Shown here piece by piece: positions 11,901-23,305 of a stretch of DNA of 64,000 nucleotides. How positions within the stretch are numbered: the first letter of the stretch is position 1; the number at the start of each line of letters is the position of its first letter. Source of the stretch: Acanthosoma haemorrhoidale (lineage: Eukaryota; Arthropoda; Insecta; Hemiptera; Acanthosomatidae); the NCBI GenBank assembly GCA_930367205.1, contig OV884009.1:116821454-116885453 (forward strand). The letters are read 5' to 3'. The position numbers were made by a program, and so were the translations under genes. The notes under the pieces are model-generated. The model had not been told where the DNA came from. It searched no databases and saw only the letters and a program-made list of their open reading frames with translations.

Positions 11901-14757
11901 ATTCCCATGATCAGTAGTCTTGCTATTTTCTTTTTTAACTATTTGAATTATATTTATTTGTCACTTGTAGTAACTATATTTTAATTGTACTTACTGTCAG
12001 GCTAAATTTTAAAGAGGTGAATTCGGAGCCTATGAGATGGTGTGTCGTGGTCTAAATGATACGAAAACGGCTGTAATCAGCGAAAGTTTCAAAAAAGGTG
12101 TGAGGGTACAATGTTCTTACGGGCAAAAAGACAGGGAGGGCAAAAAACACTAGCTTCTGGAACTCCCGGTCCGACTATCTTACTGTAGGATTTTTGATCT
12201 GTCACTTAATCACTTAACAATAACTGTGACTTAATGAGTACTCGCCACATGACGGACTGTCTGGTTCAAGTTACTTAGTATTTTCATGTTTTTTTACAAA
12301 TCCGTAATAGATTTCCTAACATCTTCAGAATGTCACTATGCAGGTTCACAATCATTAGATTTGAATTTTTTTATGACCACAAACCCTTATGTTTTCACAC
12401 CAGTGTCTTCTCCTGTTGATGGCATATGAATTCTGCATATTGGCCCGGAAATATGAAATTTTACATGATGGTTTTATTTGATATTCCTAAATAAAAATTT
12501 ACTGACCACCACCAAACATATAAATAAGTATCGATATACAATTAATGACTTGGAAATAAAAGAATTTTTCTATTCCACTGAATAATAAAATAACAAATAT
12601 TTATTACTTCTTTTTAACAATTTATACACACCCCGATGTGGCGTCTTACCGCCAATACAATGATCGCTATTATAATGAAAAGTGATTTAAGAACACAATT
12701 TTTAATGTTGGGAAAATTAATATTATGACTAAATAACAAAATATTGATTAACTTAAATACTTAACATTGATAATTTTAGCTTAAAATGTTGCAATACCAT
12801 AATACCTGAAGTAATAAAAGATTTTTAGTTATTTTATGAATATAAAGTTTGAATGTAAATTTATTGCGATTTCTTATTTCTTTAATTACTAAATTTATGT
12901 AGTTGTCCCAAAAATGCAGGCAATTGTCAAAAAAAATCAACACCAAGTACAAGCATGTACAAGTGGGGGAAAATTTTAATTTGTTATCCATCTTTTTAAT
13001 TCTGGTGTAGTAAGGGTAATTACTTATAATTTTGCGACATTTATTTTGAACGATTTTAATTTTTTATGGGTTTTTTTTCTAATGTTGAAGCTTTATTCTA
13101 GAAAACCACACATTAAAATAGGACAAATTACAGATATGTTGAGGTTTAATTTCTTTTTTGGAGAAAGTTTGTTATGTTGACTATGGGATCAAATTTAAGA
13201 TCACGATGTCAATGCGTCTTGAAAAAAATTTCAAAACCGTTGTTTTAAGTAGATATATGAAATTTAGCACGCACACTTTATTTGATGATCCTATGGGGCT
13301 GATAAAGTTTATTTTATTCCTACTATTTAAATTTTGTATACTTTAAACATTTCCGGCATTAACTGTAACAAATGCAAATGTAAAAGTGCGAGTATACCAG
13401 TTACCTTTTTTGAATTATGTATAATTCTTTTTATTATTAGAACTAAAAAAAAGATAATTATGTTGTGTATGTTAAATGAATAAATACATCTTTTATGATC
13501 AATTATATATTGTAAATCACTTATAACTTATTTGTAATATGAAATGCCAGGTATCAAATTCGAACACTGCGATGGAATTGAATTCCAATTCCTGCGCGAT
13601 AAATTAGGTTTTTAGATCCCCGGAAGGAATTGCCCTCCGGAGCAAAGAAAGGTAAGAGATTTCCTTGTATTTACTGCTTTAAACAACTTTTCTCATGCAC
13701 ATATAGCATAATTTCGAATGTAATTGTGGTATTGCGCCGTAATATGTACACAACCTGAGGATTGATTTTTTTTTTTAATATAGAACATTGAGTGGTTAAT
13801 AGAGTTTAACAAAGAATTTTTAAAAAACCTTTACAGGGAAATTTATATTTGATGGAGCACTTTGATGTTATATTTACTCACTAGAAAATCAATGAACGTC
13901 GCAGGGAGTAAAGTGTACTTGTGATGTGATTTCCAGTCACTCAGGCATGTGCCATATATAAAATTAATCCGAGCTAATCCACTAACTAAATTATTGAAAA
14001 AACAATTTTACATGATTGGAAGTAAATGACTCCAGCCTCTAGAATCAAATTTCATTCAGCAGCAGATTCATGAAATACAAATTTTTGGTCAACCACAGCT
14101 TGGTTTACTCTTTATATATTGAATTAATATAGTTTTTATTACTATCACGTATCAGTAAAATATACCTACATGTTTTTTTAAAAAAATATAATATTGATGG
14201 TGACTGATTCACTGACAATACCATTCACCTATCACTGATTATAATACTTAGGTTTAAAGTTCAACGTTGTGCTAACCTTTTCACGGTCAAGATGTTATCC
14301 TATACTCTATCTGATATATTATGTAAATATTGTGACCTAATGGAATAATTTAAACCAAACTCTGTATGCTATGTAAATAATGTTTATATAAATAAATAAA
14401 TACTAGTTCCCTGGCCACCGCAAGGATCACCAGGTCAGGCTGACGTAGAGGACAGTTTTATTAGTCGAAATAAACTGCTCTCATTTTTTTTTCCATATCC
14501 TCTTGTTATTAAAATTATGGAATTCAATATAGATGAATCTATTTACTGTTAATATTTTATACGATTTCTGATAATGTCACATTGCGATTTTTGACTGTTA
14601 CAGAGGTATAGTGTACATTATACCTTTTATACATGTTTAAAAGTGATGGGGCTCACCTAATGAATCATAGACTTAAAACTAACTTACATCTAACAACAAA
14701 ATATTAACCTAATTTTCCCTGATTGTCTGTTGCCATCGATGTAGGAAGGGTGGTGGG
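5931..14757. other. Long A+T-rich stretch without gene
   Basis: About 8.8 kb with no recognisable coding region; the small ORFs (7678, 8859, 9732, 10317, 12776, 13158) look random. Local departures: a run of ten G at 6452-6461 followed by a G+C-rich patch to about 6650, a tRNA-like T-arm at 9296-9312, and a moderately G+C-rich patch around 11340-11430. It could be intron or intergenic DNA. Confidence 0.55.
9250..9318 (+). repeat. Possible tRNA-derived SINE relic
   Basis: CTGGG-TTTAATC-CCCAG (9296-9312) forms a perfect 5-bp T-stem with a 7-base loop close to the RNA polymerase III B box (GGTTCRANYCC). The upstream A-box-like region (GATTGGCGGGCTTGAA) is poor. There is no full cloverleaf, so this is not called a tRNA gene. 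Confidence 0.3.
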
Positions 14758-15080
14758 TCATAGTGTTAAACACTGGGTTTGTTGGGTGCTGCACAAGTCA
14801 AAAAACTTGATGTGTCTTCGGTTGATTAACTCACTTACTGTCGGCACACCAAGACGGGTGCAGGTCGGCGTTCTTCTCTCGAGAGAGGTATGTCTGACAA
14901 CTTTTCGCATGATCTCATTCTGGAAAGGTTGGAGACATTTGACTGCATTGCCCGTCAAGTGGGTAAATAGCGAGGCACCGTACAGCAGAGCTGGCCGGAG
15001 GACACATTTATATATCATCAGTTCGAGACGCAGTGACAAGTTGGGTGAAGTTAGCGAGTGTGAAAGCCGGTAAGACCTGC
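14758..15080 (-). pseudogene. Non-LTR reverse transcriptase C-terminal fragment (family A, copy 1)
   Basis: The minus strand encodes the region after the RT active site: SYRLSHSLTSP, then LRLELMIYKCVLRPALLYGA (thumb, the Y-[KN]-x-[LV]-x-RP-x-x-x-YGA pattern), LQPFQNEIMRKVVRHTS, and INRRHIKFFDL near the end. The same landmarks, including the RRHIKFFDL tail, occur at 56102-56752 on the plus strand, so both are copies of one family. The upstream palm is absent, so the copy is 5'-truncated. The overlapping plus-strand ORF at 14723-15073 is its shadow. The role in the intact element was target-primed reverse transcription; this piece is inactive. Confidence 0.75.
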
Positions 15081-15602
15081 GTCATACTTTTTTTATTTTC
15101 TTACTAAAATGAGTAGAGAAATAGAGATGCCTATCCATTTTTATACCCAGATAGTGCATTGAGAAAGCCGGTGAGTTCTCTTGCCCTCCTATCGTATAGG
15201 ATTTTGGCAAGGCTTTTTTCCCCTTTTGGTGGGAGAAGTCTTTTTAAAGTTATTATCTCAAGATCAGTACAGCGAAGTACTATGTCTTCACACAACTCAG
15301 TATAGTTGTCCAGTGCCTACATAAGTCCTTATTGAACTTCATTTTTTTTTCATTGAACGTCATTATCTGCCCCACAATTGCCCAGTACACATATGGGATC
15401 ATTTTTAATTCATATGCGTCGCTAGTTCTCGGGATCTGGACTGTTGTTTATTAACCGGCTCTATAAATATTTGGCAATGACAATTTGTTATTTAGCTCGA
15501 CTGGCTGGTGGCGGGAGGTTGGGCCAGCTCAGCAGTTCTCCTCCAGAGGTGGTTGATTCATTGAGGTACGAGTGACGGTATTTTATCGGCACCAACGCCT
15601 AC
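15081..15602. other. Non-coding stretch
   Basis: No recognisable feature between the retroelement fragment and the CT microsatellite. Confidence 0.5.
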
Positions 15603-15632
15603 TCGCTCTCTCTCACCCTCTCTCTCTCTCTC

Positions 15633-15666
<34 letters not shown>

Positions 15667-15740
15667 CATCTCTCTCTCTTCCTCTCTCTCTCTCTGTTTC
15701 TCTCCCTCTCTCTCTCCCTCCCTCTCTCTCTCTCTCTCCA
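15603..15740 (+). repeat. Imperfect (CT)n microsatellite
   Basis: About 138 bases of CT dinucleotides with sparse interruptions (CCC, CAT, GTTT). The apparent Ser/Leu-rich ORF across it (15572-15775) comes from the dinucleotide repeat. Confidence 0.95.
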
Positions 15741-16480
15741 TTAGGCAGTTTTTTCTTCTATTCGTAAATCTTTAATATGTCCGCAAATATGAGGAAAAGT
15801 CAAAACTTTGTGTATTAAATAGCTTCCAAATGTTTGGCGAAATGGGCCAAACATTTTTCACATATGATGTTTTTCGATTCTTCCCACTATTATATTTTCG
15901 CCAAAAACTACCGATTGTATTTTTCGAAATATTTTGGCATATACCTTAAAAATTTCAGATGGATTGAATGACTTCTACAACATATAGCCTGGCAGGCGAA
16001 TGACGTCCCCCTCCCCCTGTACTTAATGAAAGTAGAGCCTCCCCTTTAGAACTCTATCAGCATTTGTAAAAATAAATTGTTAGTTCAACTTAGTATTCTT
16101 GTTACATATTGTTTCTTCCGTTTCTAGGCTCTTTTTTGTTTAAAATATACTTAAAAAAACCTAGTATAGTTATTAATAGATGTAAAAAAAATTATGGTAA
16201 ACATATAATTTAAAATAGTAAAAAAATACATGATCCATGTCAATGGGGTGACCGTGATCCATCTACTATTATAACTTTAGTTTGTTATGCCTTGTGGAAG
16301 GTAACTGAAGATGATCAAGGATAAGTTACGTAACCGGTTTAGACTTCACGGTTGACACTTCTTGATTGGACTGTAATTGCCACTTGACTTGATCCACCAC
16401 TAACTTGTTCTATATTATATTAACTACAGCTAGCCAATTTCATTGACAACACCCGAGCTCACTTTAAGTCGTCTCAATCT
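15741..16480. other. A+T-rich stretch without gene
   Basis: No coding signal or repeat that I can support. Confidence 0.5.
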
Positions 16481-17060
16481 CGAGGCTATGCTGCAACAAG
16501 CTTTCAAAACTGGGACTACGTCTAAGGATGAATCCCCAATAGAGATCAAGAATATAGCGGGGTTTTGAGTGGTCATTTTTATCGTTTCCTTGATTTCATT
16601 TCAAAATTTGAAACCGTTATTGCACTTTTTACTTCAAACTTAAACTCCTTTTTTTGTTATGTTCTGTTGTTATAAATCTAAAATTTTACATTGCTAATGA
16701 GGAAATGTATTTTTTTTTTTGGAAAATCTTCAAATTTTACCATAGGGAAAAATGGGAACCTTTAACCGGGGTAGATAGTAGATGCAAGGGCTATTTTAAC
16801 ATACACCCGGTTATTATTTCTTAACTAAATTAATCCAGCGTAGTCAGTAGACGACCGCCTCAACCTGTTTGAAAGTAGCTATGGTCAATTATTTCATGGC
16901 ACTTATTTTTGAGTATACGCTATTTAGTCGCTTGCTGCACTTCAAAATAAAATGATATGGATGATCACAAGATTCAAGAAAGATGATTTGAAACGATTAT
17001 GTAACAAAGAACGATGATTGTCATAAATTGACAATTATTGGTATTTCTTTCTCCCGGTAG

Positions 17061-17228
17061 TTCCCAGATACACCTTTACCAGCAGCAATTTCAGTTGTCA
17101 GGAAGAAAACCCCCAAGGAAATACATGACACTTTTTATGAGATCTTCAGAGCAGACCGGAAGTTGCGTGATTTCTTCGGAAGAAGTTTATTGGCCAAGTT
17201 GAAGGGAACTTTGTTACTAAACAGCGAA
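17061..17228 (+). CDS. Candidate internal exon, 56 codons, function unknown
   Basis: A 168-bp open frame is delimited exactly by a pyrimidine-rich acceptor ending in TAG (17041-17060) and a GTAAGT donor (17229-17234). It is 56 codons with both introns in phase 0. The same frame is closed immediately upstream by the acceptor TAG and downstream after GTAAGT by TAG. The peptide is mixed and charged, starting FPDTPLPAAISVVRKKTPKE and later reading DRKLRDFFGRSLLAKLKG, with no low-complexity bias. I do not recognise the family. The first 20 or so codons lie in the left arm of the inverted repeat. The right-arm counterpart keeps the frame (FPDIRQPKAISIVRKNT) but has lost the acceptor AG, as expected if the left copy is the parent. 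It could be a host exon or an unknown element's ORF; no sister exons were identified. Confidence 0.45.
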
Positions 17229-17234
17229 GTAAGT

Positions 17235-18424
17235 TAGGATTTTGAGTTTTATTGTAACCCCTTAGTAGTTTTCAAGAAACCTTTGGCAAATGGGTGTCCT
17301 CTCTAGTTTTATTGACCCTCTCGTATGTACGTATTGCTTTACCACACTCTTGAGAGGCTCTACTTTGGTACGACACAATCGCTTTGGTGTGTATGTTCTA
17401 CAATAGTGGTCGTTAATTGATCAAATCATTCTAAAATTGAAAAATCACATTCCGAATCAACTGGAAATGTGCTAAATATGTGCCGGTTAAAATACAATAA
17501 TGTAAATTATGAAAAGAAAAATTAACATGCAAAAAGCTTGTCCCGCCCGTTAAGCGTTTTCGATGTAATAAGTCAGGTAAATTATTTTTTTTTTAATAAT
17601 GGCGTAACATGGTGTTGGTGTCCATTTTCGAATGATCCAGTTTAAATTAAAGTAGATTTATAGCCAATAATTATTTGATATAACACGATACATCTGATAC
17701 ACATGGTTATTAACCATTGTAACATGTGGGCTTATTTATTCATGTTAGAGAACTTTCTTCAGCGTTCCACCTTTATTTAGTTCTACTAGCATCTTAACTC
17801 CGACACCCCTGGAGGAATAGAGCAAGCTGATTTTGGGAAAAGGGGACGTGCACCGGACTGACCAGGTAGTCCCCTAGGGACCCAGCTACAATATCCCACT
17901 ATCCCACATTTGCATCCCGTGGGATACCATCCGGGTAATGAGGCCGCACCTGTGAGCTGCATCCCTCACCTGCTCTGGAACCTAAAGTGATTCTCACAGC
18001 CTGTTGCTTAAAACAATACATGGATTAGACTCTCCTTGTATTTCCTAAGAAATGTTACATCACATATTACGTTTTCAGTCACATTAAATACTCATTAAAA
18101 AATATCTTTGGATTCTTGTATCCTCCTTTGCAATTATTAATTTAAGTCAATAAAATATATGAATAGTTTCAATTAATACTCATTACCGAGGGGAATATGG
18201 TCCCATTGGCTTTTATAATTATTAACCCTTGTAAATATGGTATGAATGAGAACATTTATCTCAATTACTTACTGCCTAAGAAGGCAGATTGTAATTTTAT
18301 CTTAATAAAAATTGTTAGTTAAAAAAAAAAAATAACATCCCTAATTAGATAAGTATGGCAAACTAACAGATCGTTTGTTGCCTTCAAAACTCTATTTGTT
18401 AGAAAATCAGTGGATATTCATTGG
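17235..18424. other. Spacer of the inverted repeat
   Basis: Mostly A+T-rich. A more G+C-rich patch at about 17765-18000 does not translate to anything I recognise. A short segment near 17395-17420 (TCTACAATAGTGGTCGTTAA) resembles one inside the right arm near 18695-18715, so parts of the region were also duplicated directly. Confidence 0.5.
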
Positions 18425-19180
18425 AGGAATCAGAAATTTCATGGGTGTTCTTTCTGACAATTGAAATTGCTTTCGGTTGACGTATATCCGGAAATTGCCT
18501 GGTGAACGAAATACCAATAAATGACAATCATCGTTATTTGTTATCTAATATCTAAATGTTTTGATCATCCATAATATTTTATTTTGAAATGCAACAAGCG
18601 ATTAAATAGCGTATACTTAAAAATAATTGCCATGACCGGAAGCTATATAGCTACTTTCAAACAGGTTGACGCGATCGTCTAGTGACTTGTGGGGCTCTAC
18701 GATAGCGGTCGTAAACAATAGAAGTGAAATTTAAAAAAATATAGATTAATTTGGAATACGGAATAACAACAGAATGTATGTTAAAATAGCTCTTGCAGCT
18801 ACTATCTAAGCCGGTTAAAGGTTCCCATTTTTCCCTATAATAAAATTTTTGTAAAAAGATTCACCTGAGGATCTATAATTCTATATAATTATCTGGAAAT
18901 TTAAAGGGGCTATGGAGAAAAAAAAAATAATAATAATAAAATTTAAAGATTTTCCCCAAAAAAATACATTTCCGCATTAGCATTGTAACATTTTAGATTT
19001 TTAGCAACAGAGAATGATAAAAATAAAAAGGTTAGTTTAAGTGTGAAGTAACAAGTGCAATAAGGGTTTCAAATTTTGAAAAAAAATTTCAAGGAAACTC
19101 TTAAAAAGGTGATCTCATCCTCAGACGTAGCCCCAGTTTTGAAAACTTTGTACTTTGAATGCTTGTTGCAACATAGTTTC

Positions 19181-20481
19181 GATAATGTTACTAATTACTC
19201 CGTCTTAGTTGAGTTACAAAGTTTTATTGAATGATTTTTATTGCCATGCACATCCAAAAGTCCTAAAATTACATATTATTAATCAGAGCAACAAGAACAT
19301 TAATTTAATACCCTGCTTAGTATTACAAAAAAAAAAAAAATCATTTTTAAAGCTCTATGTAACCAACTTATGACTCGATGTAGTTTACCATGGGACTGGT
19401 TTTATTTTTAGCACCATCAAGCCATTAACTATCATGCAAATGCTCATCTCTAATCAAAACACGAAATGTGTTTAAATTTCGAACAGGATTTTAAGGACAT
19501 TTCTAATGGCTTTGGGTAAATAGAGTTTAAAAATTAAGGAAATTAATATGCTACTACCACTGTGTGGACTACCACAATGGCTCGAAGGAAGATGCTAGAG
19601 AAATTCCATGAAGGCGCCTTCAGCTTCCTTGCAGGTAACGAGATGGACTCATTCATACCGAGCGGAAATTAAATAAAAATTTATTTTAACAATCTTCATT
19701 TGTTGAAAAGGCAAACGAATTAAAGAAGCGTTCCTGTTGGAAAAATTATCCTCCATTATAAAGAACTTTGATGGGCAATAGATAATTGTTTATTTATTAT
19801 GTCGTAATATTATTCAATCCGTCTGTGTGGTCTGGCTCTATGTCCCTAAAGATTCAATCGATCTGAAATATTGAAGGTGTATTCATTAAAATCTTGGATT
19901 ATGGTGTATATGTGCTTGCTAAAGATATTATAACGGGAAAATGTGAACCAAATTAAACGTGATTTGTTGATTTTGGTACATGGGATCTTTTGTCCATATA
20001 TTTTTAACGTCGTCTTTCTAACTGAGCCAGTCCGAAAAAAACAGAAAATGTTTTCTGCCATAAACTAGCTAGCAATTTGGGACAGAAGATACTGCCGGTT
20101 TCTGTCAGTTTATATTGGGTGGTGTTCTTATCTGTTATTACGCAATAACTAACATTATTTTCCTTTTGTTGACTTGTCCGTGTTACCCTGGTTTCTGTTT
20201 AGATGTGTACAAATCCTGTTAAGTGGGTTTTGTTAATTTCTGGGATCTTTGTAAAGTATATGATGGTGATTTATCGAACGTAAGGAAAAGATTATTTTAT
20301 GGAATTTTCAACTTGAGTTCTGAATAGTTTATATGAATTATTTTCGCGAAAGAAGTACCACTAGAATTTCTGGAACTGAGATCATCATTTTACTTGGAAA
20401 AAATGAATCAGAAGTTGAATGGAGGGGTGTAGATACTATTTGTTGTTTGTACTGCATATTTTAATTGGATGTATTTTTCTG
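19181..20481. other. A+T-rich stretch without gene
   Basis: Contains a poly-A run near 19327-19340 and small chance ORFs only. Confidence 0.5.
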
Positions 20482-20812
20482 TGAGTGCTGACTATAGTGT
20501 ATTGAGTGCTGACTATAGGGTATTGAGTGCGGACTATAGGGTATTGAGTGCTGACTATAGGGTATTGAGTGCTGACTATAGGGTATTGAGTGTTGACTAT
20601 AGGGTATTGAGTGGTGACTATAGTGTATTGAGTGCTGACTATAGTGTATTGAGTGCTGACTATAGGGTATTGAGTGCTGACTATAGGGTATTGAGTGCTG
20701 ACTATAGGGTATTGAGTGCTGACTATAAGGTATTGAGTGCTGACTATAGGGTATTGAGTGCTGACTATAGGGTATTGAGTGCTAACTATAGGGTATTGAG
20801 TGCTGACTAGAG
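20482..20812 (+). repeat. 21-bp tandem minisatellite, about 15.7 units
   Basis: A 21-bp unit repeats head to tail with a few substitutions. In one frame each unit reads SADYRVL, with variants SADYSVL, SVDYRVL, SGDYSVL, SADYKVL and SANYRVL. Because 21 is divisible by three, that frame stays open over 113 codons (20469-20810), while both other plus frames hit a stop in every unit. I treat the ORF as a by-product: there is no signal peptide, no flanking exon signal and no sequence outside the array. Confidence 0.95.
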
Positions 20813-22299
20813 GGCTGGCACGAACGGCTCCTAGTCATTGAATCCTGGAGTTTTTACTGAGTTGGCTACCAAGTGCATTAGGAATCAAATAATGATCAGT
20901 TAAACGTATTAAAAACCAATTAAAATTTTTTGGAAGGGCAATTGGCAAGGAATTTCCTATGTAGGCTCCAAAAATATATTCTTGGGGATATATTTTTAAT
21001 TCTTTTGGCGTTTTTGTTTCTAATTGAACTTCGAAACTGCGGGGGAGATTGGGTTTACATCTTATAATATCTTCCGAGTGATGATTTGATTAACCATAAA
21101 GAATTTTTACAACAAAATCAATAACAACCTCAATCAAAATCAACAACCTCCTTGAGTGTAATAATTTTAATAAAATACTGTAGTGATGATACTGGATTCA
21201 TTTCCTGTTGGAGTGAAAAGGAGTGATGAAATTTCCTCCTGTTTGCTTTAGGATATCCTGTTAGCACTAGGATATCCTTCCACTTTTCTCACGTATTTTT
21301 TCTATTATGACTGTTGATCCTGCAGTCCACTTATCTTCCGTATAATACAGCGCATGTTCCCCCAGCCCCTCTACTTTCTCATATTTATCTCCATTCACGG
21401 GGTGTGATGTAATATCTTTAAGCTGGAGCTGCATCAATGTTTTAGTTCATTTTCTTATTTCCGGCATACTTTCTGAATCTTTCTCATATGTGGTTTTTGT
21501 ACATACTTTCTATATAATTCTGTTATATGGTATAATATTGAGTGAAAAAAAATTTATATAGACAAGCGTACTTCATGAGAATATTTCCATTAGCTTCATC
21601 CCACTAAAATGAACACTAATGCCTGTTTATTGTTATTTTTCCTCAAGCTATATATCATTTAAATAGGAATTCACCAAATGTTTCTTCTTAATAGATTTGA
21701 CATTCGCCTGAAGGGAGAGACTCCAATTTCAAACCGGTTCGGGCAGGCAGCTGTGTTAAAGCTGTTGTTCTCAGCTTGAAGTATTCTCATACTGTGAGAG
21801 CCCATAATACAAAATAGGTATTTAATGTTGTTCCAGCAAATTTACAATGTTCCGAATCAAACAAAACTTCATTGTTTTGTCAACATTTTTTTTTAAATTC
21901 CACAACAATATCCAAAAGCCACAACAATTTATTACTTTGTAGTGTGTATTTTTCATGGCTCCTGTATAATGAAGACACTCTAAATCCACATGGTTATTGC
22001 CTCCCTAGCATGCGACATAGGAAGTCTTAGGAAGTCCCTTCCCCGTCCATGAGCCGTGTCTCGGGATACGTGCCTGTGAAGGCTGACCAAGAGCAGCAGT
22101 ACACACTAACTAAGGACATGATGCCAGAAACTGACCATTGCCAGGACTCCCACCATCACGTATTTATAGGAGGTCACGTGGCCACTCCTGTTTTAGTCTC
22201 TGAGGAGGATTATAGGGATGGATGATAAATAATAGTAATCCTAATTAAGAATTATAAGACTGAGGGGAGATAAGGTATTGGTAAAATCTTGATTTTCCT
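20813..22299. other. Stretch without gene
   Basis: No coding region recognised. A mildly G+C-richer part at about 22010-22200 has no readable product. Confidence 0.5.
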
Positions 22300-22815
22300 T
22301 CTGGACGGTGCAGAGGATACTCAGTGCAGTGCTGCGAACAGCGACAGTCCAAGTCCCAAATTTGTTTAGGTCTTCCTAAATCAACAGGGAGGTGGATTGT
22401 AAGTCGCTGTGAGGAAAAGGTATGTAAATTCGCGTGTCATCGGGATATAAGTGGTACGAGCCGTGGCAGATAGATGATTAGAGGTTGATAATGAATCCAC
22501 AGAAACGTAATGGAGAAATGGATGATCCTTGCAGTACATTATAAGACAATGGAAGGAGTTGAGATGGAGGTTGATTTGGGAATTCCTACTCTCAGGGTAC
22601 AGAGATGAGTTGTTTTAACCAGCTGATGGCAGTGTTAGAAAAGGACACTGATAGTGTTAACAAGGAAGGATGCAGAGGTCGAGGGTGTCAAATGGTTCAG
22701 TAAAATCAACATGATAAAGATATAAATGGGTTGTTGATCGATGGAGGATTGAATTTCGTGGCTAATTTTAGTAAGAGGAGATAGGGTGGAGTTGGATGGT
22801 TTTTCGAGGTAACCA
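22300..22815 (-). pseudogene. CR1/L2-like non-LTR reverse transcriptase fragment
   Basis: Reading the minus strand across several frameshifts gives the ordered RT landmarks: LTKISHEIQSSIDQQPIYIF (start of palm), SFSNTAISWLKQL, then VLQGSSISPLRF (motif B; the usual pattern is VPQGS-x-L-x-PLLF), and PDDTRIYIPF in place of the catalytic Y-A-D-D-T-x-x-Y. The Tyr-Ala preceding the two aspartates is changed, with further stops and frame changes throughout. In the family this enzyme performs target-primed reverse transcription. Placement in CR1/L2 rather than Jockey rests on the DDT-x-IY style and the wording around motif B, so clade confidence is moderate. No ends of the insertion were found. Confidence 0.75.
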
Positions 22816-23305
22816 GTGCCCGACTGTCAGGCAAAGATCCCATAGCCCTTCGCCATATTTATGAAAATGATTGGGATGCCGTTAGCAAACCAACATCTGA
22901 CCCACCCGCTAACAAACCAGACAATTTGACCTTCGGCGATCTTCATCTGTTTCGTCAGCCAATACTGTTCCCAGTGACTTTTCTTCACTCAAATAGATGC
23001 TTTATCGCCATCCCAGTCAAGATTTTGGGAAAAATCCCCCGAATGAAGTATATGAAGTCACAGCTTCAAACGAAAAATAAATTTGTCAATAAATTAAGCA
23101 TAATTCATTAAAGAAATTTATATATTGGTGAATAGTTGATTAAAACAATTTTAAGCAATGACACATTAACGGTACATTGTATTTATAGAACCGAAGTAAA
23201 TCAGAAGCCAAAATTGAATTTAAAAATTTCACAAAAAGAATAATGAATTACATGAATAAATTTTAGGTTTTCTACAAATAGATCCTGGGACTGTAAACTC
23301 TTAAT
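22816..23305. other. Stretch without recognised gene
   Basis: A short open stretch on the plus strand (about 22820-23111) is not recognised; it is otherwise A+T-rich. Confidence 0.4.

Larger units (their letters stand above)
16481..19180. repeat. Large inverted repeat, arms about 650-750 bp
   Basis: The left arm (about 16481-17128) and the right arm (about 18425-19180) are diverged reverse complements. Anchors in left-arm orientation include TGCTGCAACAAGC at the outer edge, GGGAAAAATGGGAACCTTTA (16745-16764), CAACCTGTTTGAAAGTAGCT (16861-16880), TACGCTATTTAGTCGCTTG and CAATTTCAGTTGTCAG (17085-17100). The right arm is longer because of extra A+T-rich insertions (including an AAT run near 18925). 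About 1.3 kb of spacer lies between. No transposase, no target duplication and no short terminal motif were seen. It could be a foldback-type element or an inverted segmental duplication; point differences between the arms suggest it is not recent. Confidence 0.85.

Noticed and set aside
14723..15073. 116-codon plus-strand ORF
   Set aside because: Shadow of the minus-strand reverse transcriptase fragment, which has recognisable motifs.
15572..15775. Ser/Leu-rich ORF
   Set aside because: Translation of the CT microsatellite.
20469..20810. 113-codon repeat protein of SADYRVL units
   Set aside because: The frame is open only because the 21-bp satellite unit is divisible by three; there is no coding context outside the array.
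20482..20812. CRISPR-like array
   Set aside because: Units are contiguous without spacers, and the sequence is a eukaryotic minisatellite.
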